A DNA stretch of 64,000 nt from Nocardia acididurans. Lineage in GTDB: Bacteria > Actinomycetota > Actinomycetes > Mycobacteriales > Mycobacteriaceae. The notes below the pieces were generated by a model. That model saw only the letters and a program-made list of their open reading frames with translations, ran no database searches and was not told the origin of the DNA. Both the position numbers and the translations under genes were made by a program. Positions 32,408 through 42,350 of the stretch are shown in pieces. Each line of letters opens with the position of its first letter. Within the stretch, counting starts at the first letter, position 1. The DNA lies in contig NZ_JAERRJ010000005.1 in the NCBI RefSeq assembly GCF_016741815.1, positions 1 to 64,000 on the forward strand, read 5' to 3'.

Positions 32408-33488
32408 CAGCGGCAGCGCCCTCGTCGTCGGCGGGTCCATCGGCGGGCTCACCGCGGCGATCGCACTGGCACGCAGCGGGATTCGAACCACCGTGCTGGA
32501 ATGCCGGGAGACATTCGAGGGGCGCGGCGGGATCGGCGTGGACTACCGGATGCTGTGCGAGGCCACCGGGGAGAATCCGGACGAGACGCTCGCCTACATC
32601 TACGGGTATCGGCGCTCCACCAGTTTCAACGCGCTCTACGCCTGGCTCGCCGAGGTCGGATCCCGGGTCGAATGGCTCGACATGCGGCTCGGGGTCGATG
32701 TCACCAAGGTGTACCAGGACGACGAGAAGGCCTATGCCACCACCGATTCCGTCGAACTCGCGGCCGACATCCTGATCGGCGCGGATGGCTACCGCAGCCT
32801 CGTCCGCAGTGCGGTGAATCCGGATCGGCTGCTGACCGACTACGCCGGGTTCATGACCTGGCGCGGCTGGATCGCGGAATCCGCGCTGCCCGCCGAAACC
32901 CCTTCGCCCAGTGACGATCTGGTCACGCTCGGATACGGGCGGCAGATGCTGGTGGCGTTCCCGCTGCCGGGGCTGAACAACCGCGATATGGCGAAAGGCC
33001 TGCGCACCATCGGCTTCGCCTGGCACGACCCCACCCGCACGAAACTGCTCGAGGACGTCGGGTGCGTCGCGGACGGCAAGATCCTGCGCGGCCTCGAAAT
33101 GGACATGTTCCCACCGGGTTTGAAGGACGAGATGATCGCCACCACGCGGCGCATGTGGCCGACGCCGTGGCGCGAGGCCATCGTCGAATGTTTCGAGCAG
33201 GACCTCGCCTTCGGCACGCCGATCGGAAACTATCTGCCGGAGCGCATGTCTCGCGGGCGGATCGCACTCATCGGCGACGCCGCCCACGCGGTGGCCCCGG
33301 CGACCGGCCAGGGCTACAACTCGAGTGTCGAGGACGCCATCGCCCTGCGCGACTGCGCGCGCGACGGGGTCGCCGGCGCCGCGGGCCCGGCCGCCATGGC
33401 GGAGTTCGAACGGCGGCGGCTGCCCGCCGCGCAGGAGCTGGTGCGGTGGAGCAGGCAGTGGAGTCGCACCTACGCCGGATCGCACTGA
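32400..33488 (+). CDS. FAD-dependent monooxygenase
   Basis: This 362-aa group A flavoprotein has LVVGGSIGGLTAAIALARSG (FAD-binding), a central LIGADGYRSLVRSAVNPD (DG motif) and IALIGDAAHAVAPATGQGYNSSVEDA (GD motif with the usual His). It is shorter than the typical 400-residue members, mainly in the N-terminal half. The start is GTG 32400, overlapping the preceding gene by 8 bp. Its substrate is unknown. A 32-bp dyad lies 22 bp after its stop and separates it from the next SDR-like gene. Confidence 0.85.
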   Translation: MNNSGSALVVGGSIGGLTAAIALARSGIRTTVLECRETFEGRGGIGVDYRMLCEATGENPDETLAYIYGYRRSTSFNALYAWLAEVGSRVEWLDMRLGVDVTKVYQDDEKAYATTDSVELAADILIGADGYRSLVRSAVNPDRLLTDYAGFMTWRGWIAESALPAETPSPSDDLVTLGYGRQMLVAFPLPGLNNRDMAKGLRTIGFAWHDPTRTKLLEDVGCVADGKILRGLEMDMFPPGLKDEMIATTRRMWPTPWREAIVECFEQDLAFGTPIGNYLPERMSRGRIALIGDAAHAVAPATGQGYNSSVEDAIALRDCARDGVAGAAGPAAMAEFERRRLPAAQELVRWSRQWSRTYAGSH

Positions 33489-33510
33489 GTCCGGGCGGGT
33501 AGCGCCCACT

Positions 33511-33542
33511 CAGCGACACCAAGCACTTGCTTGGTGTCGCTG
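33511..33542 (+). promoter_or_regulatory. 32-bp perfect dyad at the promoter of the SDR-like gene
   Basis: CAGCGACACCAAGCA and its reverse complement are separated by CT. It lies 22 bp before ATG 33564 and covers a -35-like TTGCTT (33528-33533), 17 bp from ACCAAT (33551-33556). The 2-bp centre and position fit a TetR-type operator better than a terminator. TGCTTGGTGTC from this dyad also occurs at 26626-26636. Confidence 0.6.
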
Positions 33543-33563
33543 GTTGCAGTACCAATGAGAGCC

Positions 33564-34334
33564 ATGAACGATTTCGCGCACCGCTCCGGCGCGGCCCTGG
33601 TGCTCGGCGCCAGCGGCGGGCTCGGCACCGCCGTCAGCCGGATGCTCATCGACCGGGGCAGCGACGTCGGACTGACCTACTTCCGCTCGAAGACCGCACT
33701 CGATCCCGTCCTCGAGCACGCCGCCGCCACCGGCCGGCGCGCGCAGACCTGGCAACTCGATCTCGCCGACGCCGCGCAGGCCGCCGCGGTAATCACAGCG
33801 GCGGCGGCCGAACTCGACGGCATCCACACGCTCGTCTACGCGGCCGGACCACACGTGCCGATGGTGCACCTGAGCCGGGTGGCGCCCGCGGACTTCCAGC
33901 GGCAGTTGAACGCCGACACCGCGGCCTTCTTCAACGCGGTGCACGCCGCACTGCCGCACCTGCGGGAGACCAGGGGCAATATCGTCGCGATCACCACCGC
34001 CGCCACCGCGCGCTTCCCGGTGCGGGACGGACTGTCCAGTGCCCCCAAGGCGGCGGTCGAGGGACTCATCCGCGGCATCGCCGCCGAAGAGGGCCGCTTC
34101 GGGATTCGCGCCAACTGCGTCGGACCGGGGATGACCACCGACGGCATGGCGGATCGGCTCATCAGCTCCGGGGAACTGGACGCCGAGGCGCTCGACATCA
34201 CCCGGCGCAACATCCCGCTGCGGCGCTTCGGCGACGCCGAGGACATCGCCGAAGCGGTGTGCTTCCTGTCGTCGGACCGCGCCGATTTCATCAGCGGACA
34301 GAAGCTCGACGTCGACGGCGGATACGGGGCCTGA
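33564..34334 (+). CDS. SDR-fold protein lacking the catalytic tyrosine
   Basis: This 256-aa SDR has LVLGASGGLGTAV (cofactor motif), the usual VYAAGPH in place of NNAG, and the end KLDVDGGYGA typical of FabG-like proteins. At the active site the usual YxxxK is SSAPK: residue 158 is Ser (TCC), four before Lys162. The region of the catalytic Ser reads AITTAATAR. It may be a non-enzymatic or altered-activity SDR, or the tyrosine role may be taken by another residue. It has its own promoter with a 32-bp dyad. ATG 33555 is an alternative start. Confidence 0.82.
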   Translation: MNDFAHRSGAALVLGASGGLGTAVSRMLIDRGSDVGLTYFRSKTALDPVLEHAAATGRRAQTWQLDLADAAQAAAVITAAAAELDGIHTLVYAAGPHVPMVHLSRVAPADFQRQLNADTAAFFNAVHAALPHLRETRGNIVAITTAATARFPVRDGLSSAPKAAVEGLIRGIAAEEGRFGIRANCVGPGMTTDGMADRLISSGELDAEALDITRRNIPLRRFGDAEDIAEAVCFLSSDRADFISGQKLDVDGGYGA

Positions 34335-34499
34335 AACACGCCCCCTCCCCCGGTTCCCGGACCGTCCTGTTGGTCCGGTGCACGTTCCAGCGGGCCATGC
34401 GCGGGTCACCGGCACATTGTGACGTGGGCCGCAGCATCCGACGATGTGAGCTGGCCCGGGGGGCGATACGCAGTGTTCAGTGAGAGGTGTGGAGCAGCA

Positions 34500-36280
<1,781 letters not shown>

Positions 36281-36290
<10 letters not shown>

Positions 36291-37492
36291 ACACCCGGCC
36301 CTGCGGGCGGCGCGCTGACGCGGTACGCCCGCAGGGCCAGATACAGTTCGACGGCCTCCGCGGGCGACGACAGCCGGCGGCCGGTCAGCTCCGCGATGCG
36401 ATTGATCCGGAAGCGCACCGTATTGCGGTGGCAGAAAAGGCTTTCCGCGACCGCCGCCACCTCGCCGCCGTGTGCGAACCAGCCGCGCGCGGTGTCGAGC
36501 AGGGTGATCCGATCGTGCTCCGGCAGCGCGAGAATCGGGCCCAGCACCGTCGCGGTGAGCGCGGCGGCGATATCCGGGGCGGTGGCCAGCAGCACCGGGA
36601 TCAGCGCCTCGTTGTAGTGCAGTACCTGCCGGGAATCGGGATCCGCTGCCGCACAGGTCGATTCGGCCTGCCGCAGCGCCGCCGGCGTCTCGGTCAACGC
36701 GCCGAAGGGAGCGCTGATGCCCACCCGGCCGACGGTGCGCTCGGCCAGGATGTCGCAGAGCCGCTCCACGGTGAACCGCTCGGTCAGCGCCACCAGCCCG
36801 ACGTGCTGATCCAGCTGCACCCGCCATGCCGAGCGCACCCCCAGCACCGCCAGCGCCTCCGCGATACCGGGAATCGCCTCCTCCGCGGTCGCGCCCGCGG
36901 CGGCGGCCACCACCGCGTAGGAACCCTGCGGCGGTAATCGCAGCGCCCGCGCGCAATCCCACAGCCGGGTGCCGTCGGCCCGGCCGGAGAGCAGGGCGTC
37001 CAGTGCGGCGTCCTGCGCGCGGGCGTCCCGGCGCGAATGCTCGGCGACGGCCTCCTGATAGCCGATCGTCAGCGCCTGCGAGTAGTCGTCCACGAGCTTC
37101 CACACCCGGGTCGCCAGGATCAGCAGTTCGTGCTGCTCCTCGGGCGTGCGCGCCAGGCCGACCAATTCCTCCCACACCACGGCCGAGCCGATGCGGTAGG
37201 CCCGCAGCACGGCGGGCAGCGGAATACCGCCCTCGGCCCGCCGCCGCCCGGTGGCGTACGGCGCGTCCGTCCCGGGATCACCGCCCGCGGCGAGATATTC
37301 GAGCAGCGCGACCAGATTGTCGCGATTGGCCTTCCGCAACTCCGCGAGACCGACGATTCCGCCCACACCGTAGGCCGGTTCGGCGCGCTGGATCTCGGCG
37401 GACACCCGCCGGACGAGATCGTCCAACCGGTCCAGCAACATGCGGCAGGCACGCGCCGCGAAGCCGTCGGGCGGTGGCGGCTCAACGTTCAT
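36281..37492 (-). CDS. PucR/CdaR-family helix-turn-helix regulator
   Basis: This 403-aa regulator has an N-terminal helical sensor (residues 1-160, RANRDNLVALLEYL, LPAVLRAYRIGSAVVWEELV), a central GGDEF-like CdaR part, and a C-terminal HTH_30 domain (AVAESLFCHRNTVRFRINRIAELTGRRL). PucR-type proteins are one-component activators of small catabolic operons. ATG 37492 has a TACCAT hexamer 8 nt upstream, so the message may be leaderless. A TTGTG...CACAA dyad (37516-37531) lies upstream of it. It is convergent with the FadD15-like gene and has no obvious local target. Confidence 0.87.
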
Positions 37493-37587
37493 GGGTTCCC
37501 ATGGTAGGACCGCGATTGTGTCCGCGCACAACCAGATCGGCATTTCAGCGCGGAATTACGGCGACCCCTGTGCTCGCGCACATTCTG

Positions 37588-38991
37588 CTAGCGCTGCCCG
37601 TGACCGAGCCCGCCGACCGCCGCGCCGAGCTGGCCGGTGGTGTCGAGCAGGAGGTCGAAGATGTCCTGCGGAACCAGTCTTCCGTTGCACCACAGCAGAT
37701 TGCAGTTCGACGGCGCGTAGGGCCCGACACCGAACAGGATCTCGGTGACGTGCACCGGATCCACCCAGAAGGCCAGATCGTCGAGGCTGCCGATGAGCGG
37801 GCCGAAGCTGTCGCCGTAGCGGTACGGGCTGTCGAACGGTTCGGCGGGGACATCGGTGACGGCCGCGACCACCCGGCGCAGGAACTCCTTGTTGTCCGGA
37901 TTCGATTCCGCGGCGAGGGAGGTCTGCAGGTTGCCCGGGTCGATGCCCGCCGGAATGCCCAGCCGCACGATCACCAGGTCCCGGCTGGGCACCACGGCCA
38001 CGAACTGGCCGAGCGCGCCCACGAAGGCGTACAGGTCACGGGGTGCGCCGGGAAACATCGCGTGCTGGAAGGTCCGGGCGATGGGGACGGTGGCGGTCTT
38101 GTAGGAGTCACCGGCGTTGAGCCAGAACAGGAATCCGTAACCACCGTTGGCGGCGGTGGGCCGCCGGGCCTGGTCGATGTAGCCGGCGTCGATCAGCTGC
38201 TCATCGCCCCAGCGTCCGTTGTCGAGCATGAGCTGCCCGAGCCGGGCGATGTCGTCGGCGCGCATGGCCAGGCCGCCGTTGACGGCCGTATTGCCGCTGC
38301 GGTCGCGCAGCCACACCCATTGATCACGACCGATGCCCAAGGGGGACATGAGTTCTCGCTGCACGAACTGCTGGAAGTCGAGACCGGTGGTGATCTCCAC
38401 GATCTTCGGCAGCAGCACCAGCGCCGCCTGCGCGTACTGGAAGGTGGTGCCGGGTTCGAAGGCGAACGGGGTGTGCAGGGTTTGCAGGACCTCATCGGTC
38501 TGGATGCCGGCGAGGTCGGCCGCCCAGGTGAAGCGCAGTCCCGTCGTCTGATTCAGCACCTGGCGCACCGTCAGGGCCGCGTGCGCCGCGTCGGCCTGCG
38601 GGAAGAACGTGCCGAGCGGATCGTCCAGGCCGAAATACCCCAGCGTGATCGCCCGGCCGATCGCTACCGAGGTGACGCCCTTGGTGGCGCTGGCCAGCGG
38701 GACCGGCAGGTTGCCCGTATTCGTGCGGTCACCCACCAGACAGCCGTGCCGATACACCTGAATCGCGTACGCGCCCTTGGCCGAACCGAAATCCATGGCA
38801 TCGGCCAGGGCGGCCGCGTCGAATCCGGCCGCCACCGCGTCGGCGCGCTCGAAGGCGGCCGCACCGGACGGATTCGAACACCCGGCATCGGCGGGGTCGG
38901 CGGCGGCCACCGGGGAGACGACAGCGATCAGGGCGCACACGGCGAGCAGGACCGCCCCCACACCGCCCGCCCGGCTGCGGCGAAACTTCAT
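37588..38991 (-). CDS. Secreted beta-lactamase-type serine hydrolase
   Basis: This 467-aa exported protein has a signal peptide at 1-31 (cleavage near VAAADP), then a class C beta-lactamase/DD-peptidase fold. The nucleophile is in SATKG (SxxK), the second motif is YAQA (Y-x-N replaced by Tyr-Ala-Gln), and NGGYGFLFWLNAG lies before the final strand. Actinobacterial relatives include LpqF-like and esterase EstB-like hydrolases; substrates may be esters or amides rather than beta-lactams. A C-terminal extension of about 100 residues (FGPLIGSLDDLAFWVD...) with two cysteines is extra relative to the core fold. Confidence 0.85.
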   Translation of the reverse strand: MKFRRSRAGGVGAVLLAVCALIAVVSPVAAADPADAGCSNPSGAAAFERADAVAAGFDAAALADAMDFGSAKGAYAIQVYRHGCLVGDRTNTGNLPVPLASATKGVTSVAIGRAITLGYFGLDDPLGTFFPQADAAHAALTVRQVLNQTTGLRFTWAADLAGIQTDEVLQTLHTPFAFEPGTTFQYAQAALVLLPKIVEITTGLDFQQFVQRELMSPLGIGRDQWVWLRDRSGNTAVNGGLAMRADDIARLGQLMLDNGRWGDEQLIDAGYIDQARRPTAANGGYGFLFWLNAGDSYKTATVPIARTFQHAMFPGAPRDLYAFVGALGQFVAVVPSRDLVIVRLGIPAGIDPGNLQTSLAAESNPDNKEFLRRVVAAVTDVPAEPFDSPYRYGDSFGPLIGSLDDLAFWVDPVHVTEILFGVGPYAPSNCNLLWCNGRLVPQDIFDLLLDTTGQLGAAVGGLGHGQR

Positions 38992-39127
38992 GGCACAAGG
39001 CTATTGAGACACGTTGCACACCACACTGTTCCGATAAAGCAATCCGGATCGCGGGTTTTGTGCCGAAGCACAGCCGCCGGATCGGAACCGCCGCGCGGCA
39101 CTCCGTACGGTGGAATACTTTCGCGAT

Positions 39128-39349
39128 ATGTTCGATGATCCGGATCTCGCCGAAGATCCTGAATTAGCTCAGGCCCGCGTGTTCTTGAGCGAGCTGGAAC
39201 GGCATATCGCCGGACTCACCCGGCGATTGCACACCGCGCTGACTTCCGAGGCACGCCAGTCGATCGATTCGGAGTTGTCCACGCTGCGCAGATATGTCGA
39301 TCGAATTCAGCGCCGATTCCCGGGAATCACGCCCGCGCGCGCCAATTGA
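39128..39349 (+). CDS. Small helical protein of unknown function
   Basis: This is a 73-aa, charged protein with an acidic start (FDDPDLAEDPELA) and one long amphipathic helix with heptad character (FLSELERHIAGLTRRLHTAL, ELSTLRRYVDRIQRR), perhaps a coiled-coil dimer. ATG 39128 is preceded 6 nt upstream by TACTTT, a typical leaderless arrangement; a GTG at 39110 is in frame but lies across that hexamer. I do not recognise the family. Its 3' end overlaps the hydrolase remnant on the other strand. Confidence 0.55.
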   Translation: MFDDPDLAEDPELAQARVFLSELERHIAGLTRRLHTALTSEARQSIDSELSTLRRYVDRIQRRFPGITPARAN

Positions 39350-39800
39350 CGATCGACCGGCAGCATGGCCGGGCGGCGGCAGATATCCAGGAACACCCCG
39401 AGGCCGACGGCCATCCCGGCAGCCGAGTGAACTCCAGGATCGCCTCGGTCAGCAACTCGGGCTGGTCCTCGGGCAGGAAGGTGTACGAGTCGTCGATCAA
39501 CCTCAGTGTCGCGCCGGGCAGCTCGCGGGCCAGCCGCTCGGCCAGGGCGACCGGGAACAGCCGGTCCTCGCGGGCCCACGCCACCAGCACCGGAATATCG
39601 ATCTCCGGGAAGTGCGTGGCCGCCTCGAGGGTGTGGCGGTGGTGCAGGGTGCGCAGCAGCCGCCGCAGATCCTTGCGCACCGCCGCGGAATTGCGGCTCG
39701 GCAGCAGATAGGAATCCGCGATCTCCGGCGGCAGCGGATGTTTGGCCACCCAGCCCAGTGCGATGGGCAGCCGCATGTCCACGGTCCATGTCATGTCCAC
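39327..39800 (-). pseudogene. C-terminal remnant of an alpha/beta-hydrolase
   Basis: The frame encodes only the cap and last third of an alpha/beta-hydrolase: PPEIADSYLLPSRNSAAVRKDL, then PVLVAWAREDRLFP (the Asp strand), VALAERLARELPGATLRLIDDSYTFLPEDQPELL with the position of the final His changed to Tyr-Thr. The N-terminal half with the oxyanion loop and nucleophile elbow is absent. It starts 8 nt after the stop of the GbsR/MarR-type regulator, so a truncated product might still be made. It reads as a decayed neighbour of that regulator. Confidence 0.65.
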
Positions 39801-39808
39801 ACTCGTTG

Positions 39809-40519
39809 TCAGCCGCCGAGTTTCGCGCGCCACTGCTCGGCCGAGCGGAGCGCGTCCCCGGCCACGCCGTCCAGGTATTCGCCCATCCCCAGCAGCCGCA
39901 TCCCGGCCGGCGTGGCCGCGCCCAGACCGCCCGCACCGTCCCGCGCCAGGGCCGCCATCCGCTCGTTGCGCCGGGCAGCGGCGAGAGTTGCCCGATACCA
40001 AGCGAATTCGTCGATGAAGTAGCGGTCGCGACGCGTGCCTGGATCCCGCTCGCGGCGGATCAGCTCCCGGCCCTCCAGATATCCGACGGCCGCCGAGACC
40101 GTCGCCGGACTGACCCGCAGGTGCCGCACCAGCTCCGCGGCGGTCACGCTGCCGGAATCGGCGGCGTACAGGCGCGCCAGTACCCCGGCCGCCACCTTGG
40201 GCACGCCGTTCCGGGTGAACATCTCCGCGAAACCCGCCGTGAACTGCGCGATCACCTCCGGCGAGCGCCCGTGTTCGTCTGCGCCGGAGGGGGTTTCGAC
40301 CTTTCTCGGACGCGGCACGCGGCGCCGGGAGCGCACCACCGTGGCCGCGTGCGCGAGATCCGCGCGGTAGCCGCCCGGCCCGCCGTTGCGGCTGACCTCA
40401 CGGCTCACCGTCGAGGTGGGCCGGCCGAGTTCGCGTGCGATCTCCGCGTATCCGCGCCCGAGGGCTAGACCATCGGCGATGCGCTGCCGATCCTCCGGTG
40501 TGAGCCTGCCGCCCGGCAT
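39809..40519 (-). CDS. GbsR/MarR-type regulator with an IS30-like N-terminal HTH
   Basis: This 236-aa protein has an N-terminal HTH_38-type helix-turn-helix as in IS30 transposases (LTPEDRQRIADGLALGRGYAEIARELGRPTSTVSREVSRNGG). A GbsR/MarR-like winged helix follows at about residues 85-180 (VTAAELVRHLRVSPATVSAAVGYLEGRELIRRERDPGTRRDRYF). The combination gives two different DNA-reading modules. It is not a transposase, since no DDE domain is present. ATG 40519 has AAGGAGG 5 nt upstream. It is divergent from a TetR gene, with two dyads in between, and a hydrolase remnant follows it. Confidence 0.85.
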   Translation of the reverse strand: MPGGRLTPEDRQRIADGLALGRGYAEIARELGRPTSTVSREVSRNGGPGGYRADLAHAATVVRSRRRVPRPRKVETPSGADEHGRSPEVIAQFTAGFAEMFTRNGVPKVAAGVLARLYAADSGSVTAAELVRHLRVSPATVSAAVGYLEGRELIRRERDPGTRRDRYFIDEFAWYRATLAAARRNERMAALARDGAGGLGAATPAGMRLLGMGEYLDGVAGDALRSAEQWRAKLGG

Positions 40520-40630
40520 CGGGCCTCCTTCGTTCACCACGCCAACCCCTATTGCAACACAACCCCAGGTTTTACGTATTCACCTGGCATTAAACGCTTT
40601 TCGCGTGAAACCGGTAGTTGCCACCGTTGT

Positions 40631-40683
40631 GAACGCAACGAAGCGTTCGCCATATCTCGAATGGCGGTAATCAGAGCTGATTA
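40631..40683. promoter_or_regulatory. Two dyads between GbsR/MarR and TetR genes
   Basis: GAACGC-AACGAA-GCGTTC lies at 40631-40648 and TAATCAG-AG-CTGATTA at 40668-40683. The second is 52 bp upstream of the TetR start and is a good TetR operator candidate. Confidence 0.5.
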
Positions 40684-40735
40684 GAGAGCTAAGCCCGTGC
40701 GCTCAGCAGTGTCCGGAAAGCGCTATAGTGTCCCG

Positions 40736-41356
40736 GTGACCAGCCCTGACGCCCGGGAACTCATCCTCCTCGCGGGCGAACGCACCATCGCCGAACGCGG
40801 ACCCGATGTCGCACTGCGGGATATCGCCGTGGCCGCGGGACAGCGCAACAACTCCGCCGTGCACTACCACTTCGGCTCCCGCGACGGGCTCATCGCCGCC
40901 ATCATCGAAAAACACCAGCCCGCACTGGAATCCCGGCGCACCGCCCTACTCGCCGACCACGAGACCGCCGGCGACCCGGATTCGGTGGCGGCACTCATCG
41001 GCATGCTGGTGCGGCCCATGTTCGACATCCCCTACGCCGAGGGCTCCACCCATTACGCGCGATTCCTCGAACAGACCCGCGCGCATCCCGCGGTCAGCGG
41101 ACCCGACCTGCACGAGAAGCGCTGGCACGCCACCCGGATCCTGGTCGAGCGGCTGTACCGGACCATGCCGGGACTCACCCCTGGTATGCGGCGCTACCGG
41201 CTCACCGCCATGAGCACCGTCATGTTCGCCCTGCTCGCCGACTACGAACGGCAGGAATTCGATTCCGACGACGACCGGATCGCGGTGCAGGACAACATTA
41301 TCGCCATGCTGGTCGGACTGCTCACCGAACCCGCGCCCGCGATCGCCCGCGCCTGA
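40736..41356 (+). CDS. TetR-family regulator
   Basis: This 206-aa protein has an N-terminal TetR helix-turn-helix (ELILLAGERTIAERGPDVALRDIAVAAGQRNNSAVHYHFGSRDGLIAAII) and an all-helical ligand domain. GTG 40736 was chosen because TATAGT at 40724-40729 lies 6 nt upstream, giving a leaderless mRNA; an ATG-type start further upstream has no support. It probably represses itself and the divergent GbsR/MarR gene through the dyad at 40668-40683. Its ligand is unknown. Confidence 0.88.
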   Translation: MTSPDARELILLAGERTIAERGPDVALRDIAVAAGQRNNSAVHYHFGSRDGLIAAIIEKHQPALESRRTALLADHETAGDPDSVAALIGMLVRPMFDIPYAEGSTHYARFLEQTRAHPAVSGPDLHEKRWHATRILVERLYRTMPGLTPGMRRYRLTAMSTVMFALLADYERQEFDSDDDRIAVQDNIIAMLVGLLTEPAPAIARA

Positions 41357-41368
41357 GCGCCCGCCGCG

Positions 41369-42322
41369 CTACGGCGTCGCGGTCCGGGCCTGCGGATCGA
41401 AGCCGCCCGGGATCTCGTAGATCAGGCCGGTGAAGGTCGCGCCGAACAACCTGCCCGCCGAGAAGCCCCGGTCGCCACGGCCGTAACTCAGCACGCTGGT
41501 CATCTGATTGCCGAAGCCCAGCACACAGAATTGGCCGGGCGCGTCGATCCGCACCACCTGGCCGGAGATGTTCAGCGGCACCACCGGGCGATCGGCGGAA
41601 TCCAGCGTCAAACCGTCGGGCGCGGCGAAGAAGTCGCCACCACCCAGATCCAGCAGCGACTGCGCGGCCCACGGCGCGGCCGTCGGAATCCGGCTCACCC
41701 CCGGGTTCGCGAATGTGCGTGACACATACAGGAACTCGTCGTCGCGACCGAGTACCGCGCCGTTCGCGCTGGGCAGCACCGCCCAGTCCGGCGCTACGAA
41801 GCCGTTCGGATACACCCGGCCCACGAAACTGGCGAAATCATTGGTGGCGTAGACGGTTCCGTCCGCCGCCACGTCCATGCCGTTCGCCGCGCTCAAGCCC
41901 GCGGCATAGGGTTCGGTGAACCCGGTATCGGGATCCACCTTCACGATCCCCGCGTGCCGCAGCGAGTCACCGAGTACGACCCGGGCATCAGCGCCGTAGC
42001 CGACCAGCAGTTTCCCGTCCGGCGTCCAGGCCAGCGCACCGCCGCCGCCACTGGGCACCGTGGTGATCGCGACCGGTGGCGCACCCGGAGCGTCGAATCG
42101 GTGGACCCGGCCGGTGACCAGATCCGTGGTGAAGGCCCGGCCCGCCGCGTCGACGGTCAGTCCCTCCAGTGCCGCTCCCGGAGCCGATCCGACCACGAAG
42201 GTCGGCTGCCCGGCGCCCGGGCAGATCGGCGCCGCGTTCGCGGCGGGCGCACCCGTGACCATCGAGAGTGCCATGGCCGTGAGGGCCGCGAGCCCGAAGG
42301 CCGCCGATTTCCGTGTACTCAT
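41369..42322 (-). CDS. Exported SMP-30-like beta-propeller protein
   Basis: This 317-aa exported protein has a signal peptide (ALTAMALSMVTGAPAANAAP) and repeated propeller-blade strands such as LEGLTVDAAGRAFTTDLVTGRVHRF, ALAWTPDGKLLVGYG, GMDVAADGTVYATNDF and PDGLTLDSADRPVVPLN. The pattern is that of SMP-30/gluconolactonase-like six-bladed propellers; the metal-binding Glu/Asn/Asp set cannot be confirmed by eye. Two cysteines (in PICPG and FCVLG) may form a disulfide. It is convergent with the TetR gene, 12 bp away, and lies upstream of no operon partner. Confidence 0.75.
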   Translation of the reverse strand: MSTRKSAAFGLAALTAMALSMVTGAPAANAAPICPGAGQPTFVVGSAPGAALEGLTVDAAGRAFTTDLVTGRVHRFDAPGAPPVAITTVPSGGGGALAWTPDGKLLVGYGADARVVLGDSLRHAGIVKVDPDTGFTEPYAAGLSAANGMDVAADGTVYATNDFASFVGRVYPNGFVAPDWAVLPSANGAVLGRDDEFLYVSRTFANPGVSRIPTAAPWAAQSLLDLGGGDFFAAPDGLTLDSADRPVVPLNISGQVVRIDAPGQFCVLGFGNQMTSVLSYGRGDRGFSAGRLFGATFTGLIYEIPGGFDPQARTATP

Positions 42323-42350
42323 TTCTCATGCCTCTGATCCCGGGCTTCGG

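Noticed and set aside
39809..40519. Possible IS30 transposase
   Set aside because: Only the N-terminal helix-turn-helix resembles IS30; there is no DDE catalytic domain and a MarR/GbsR domain follows.
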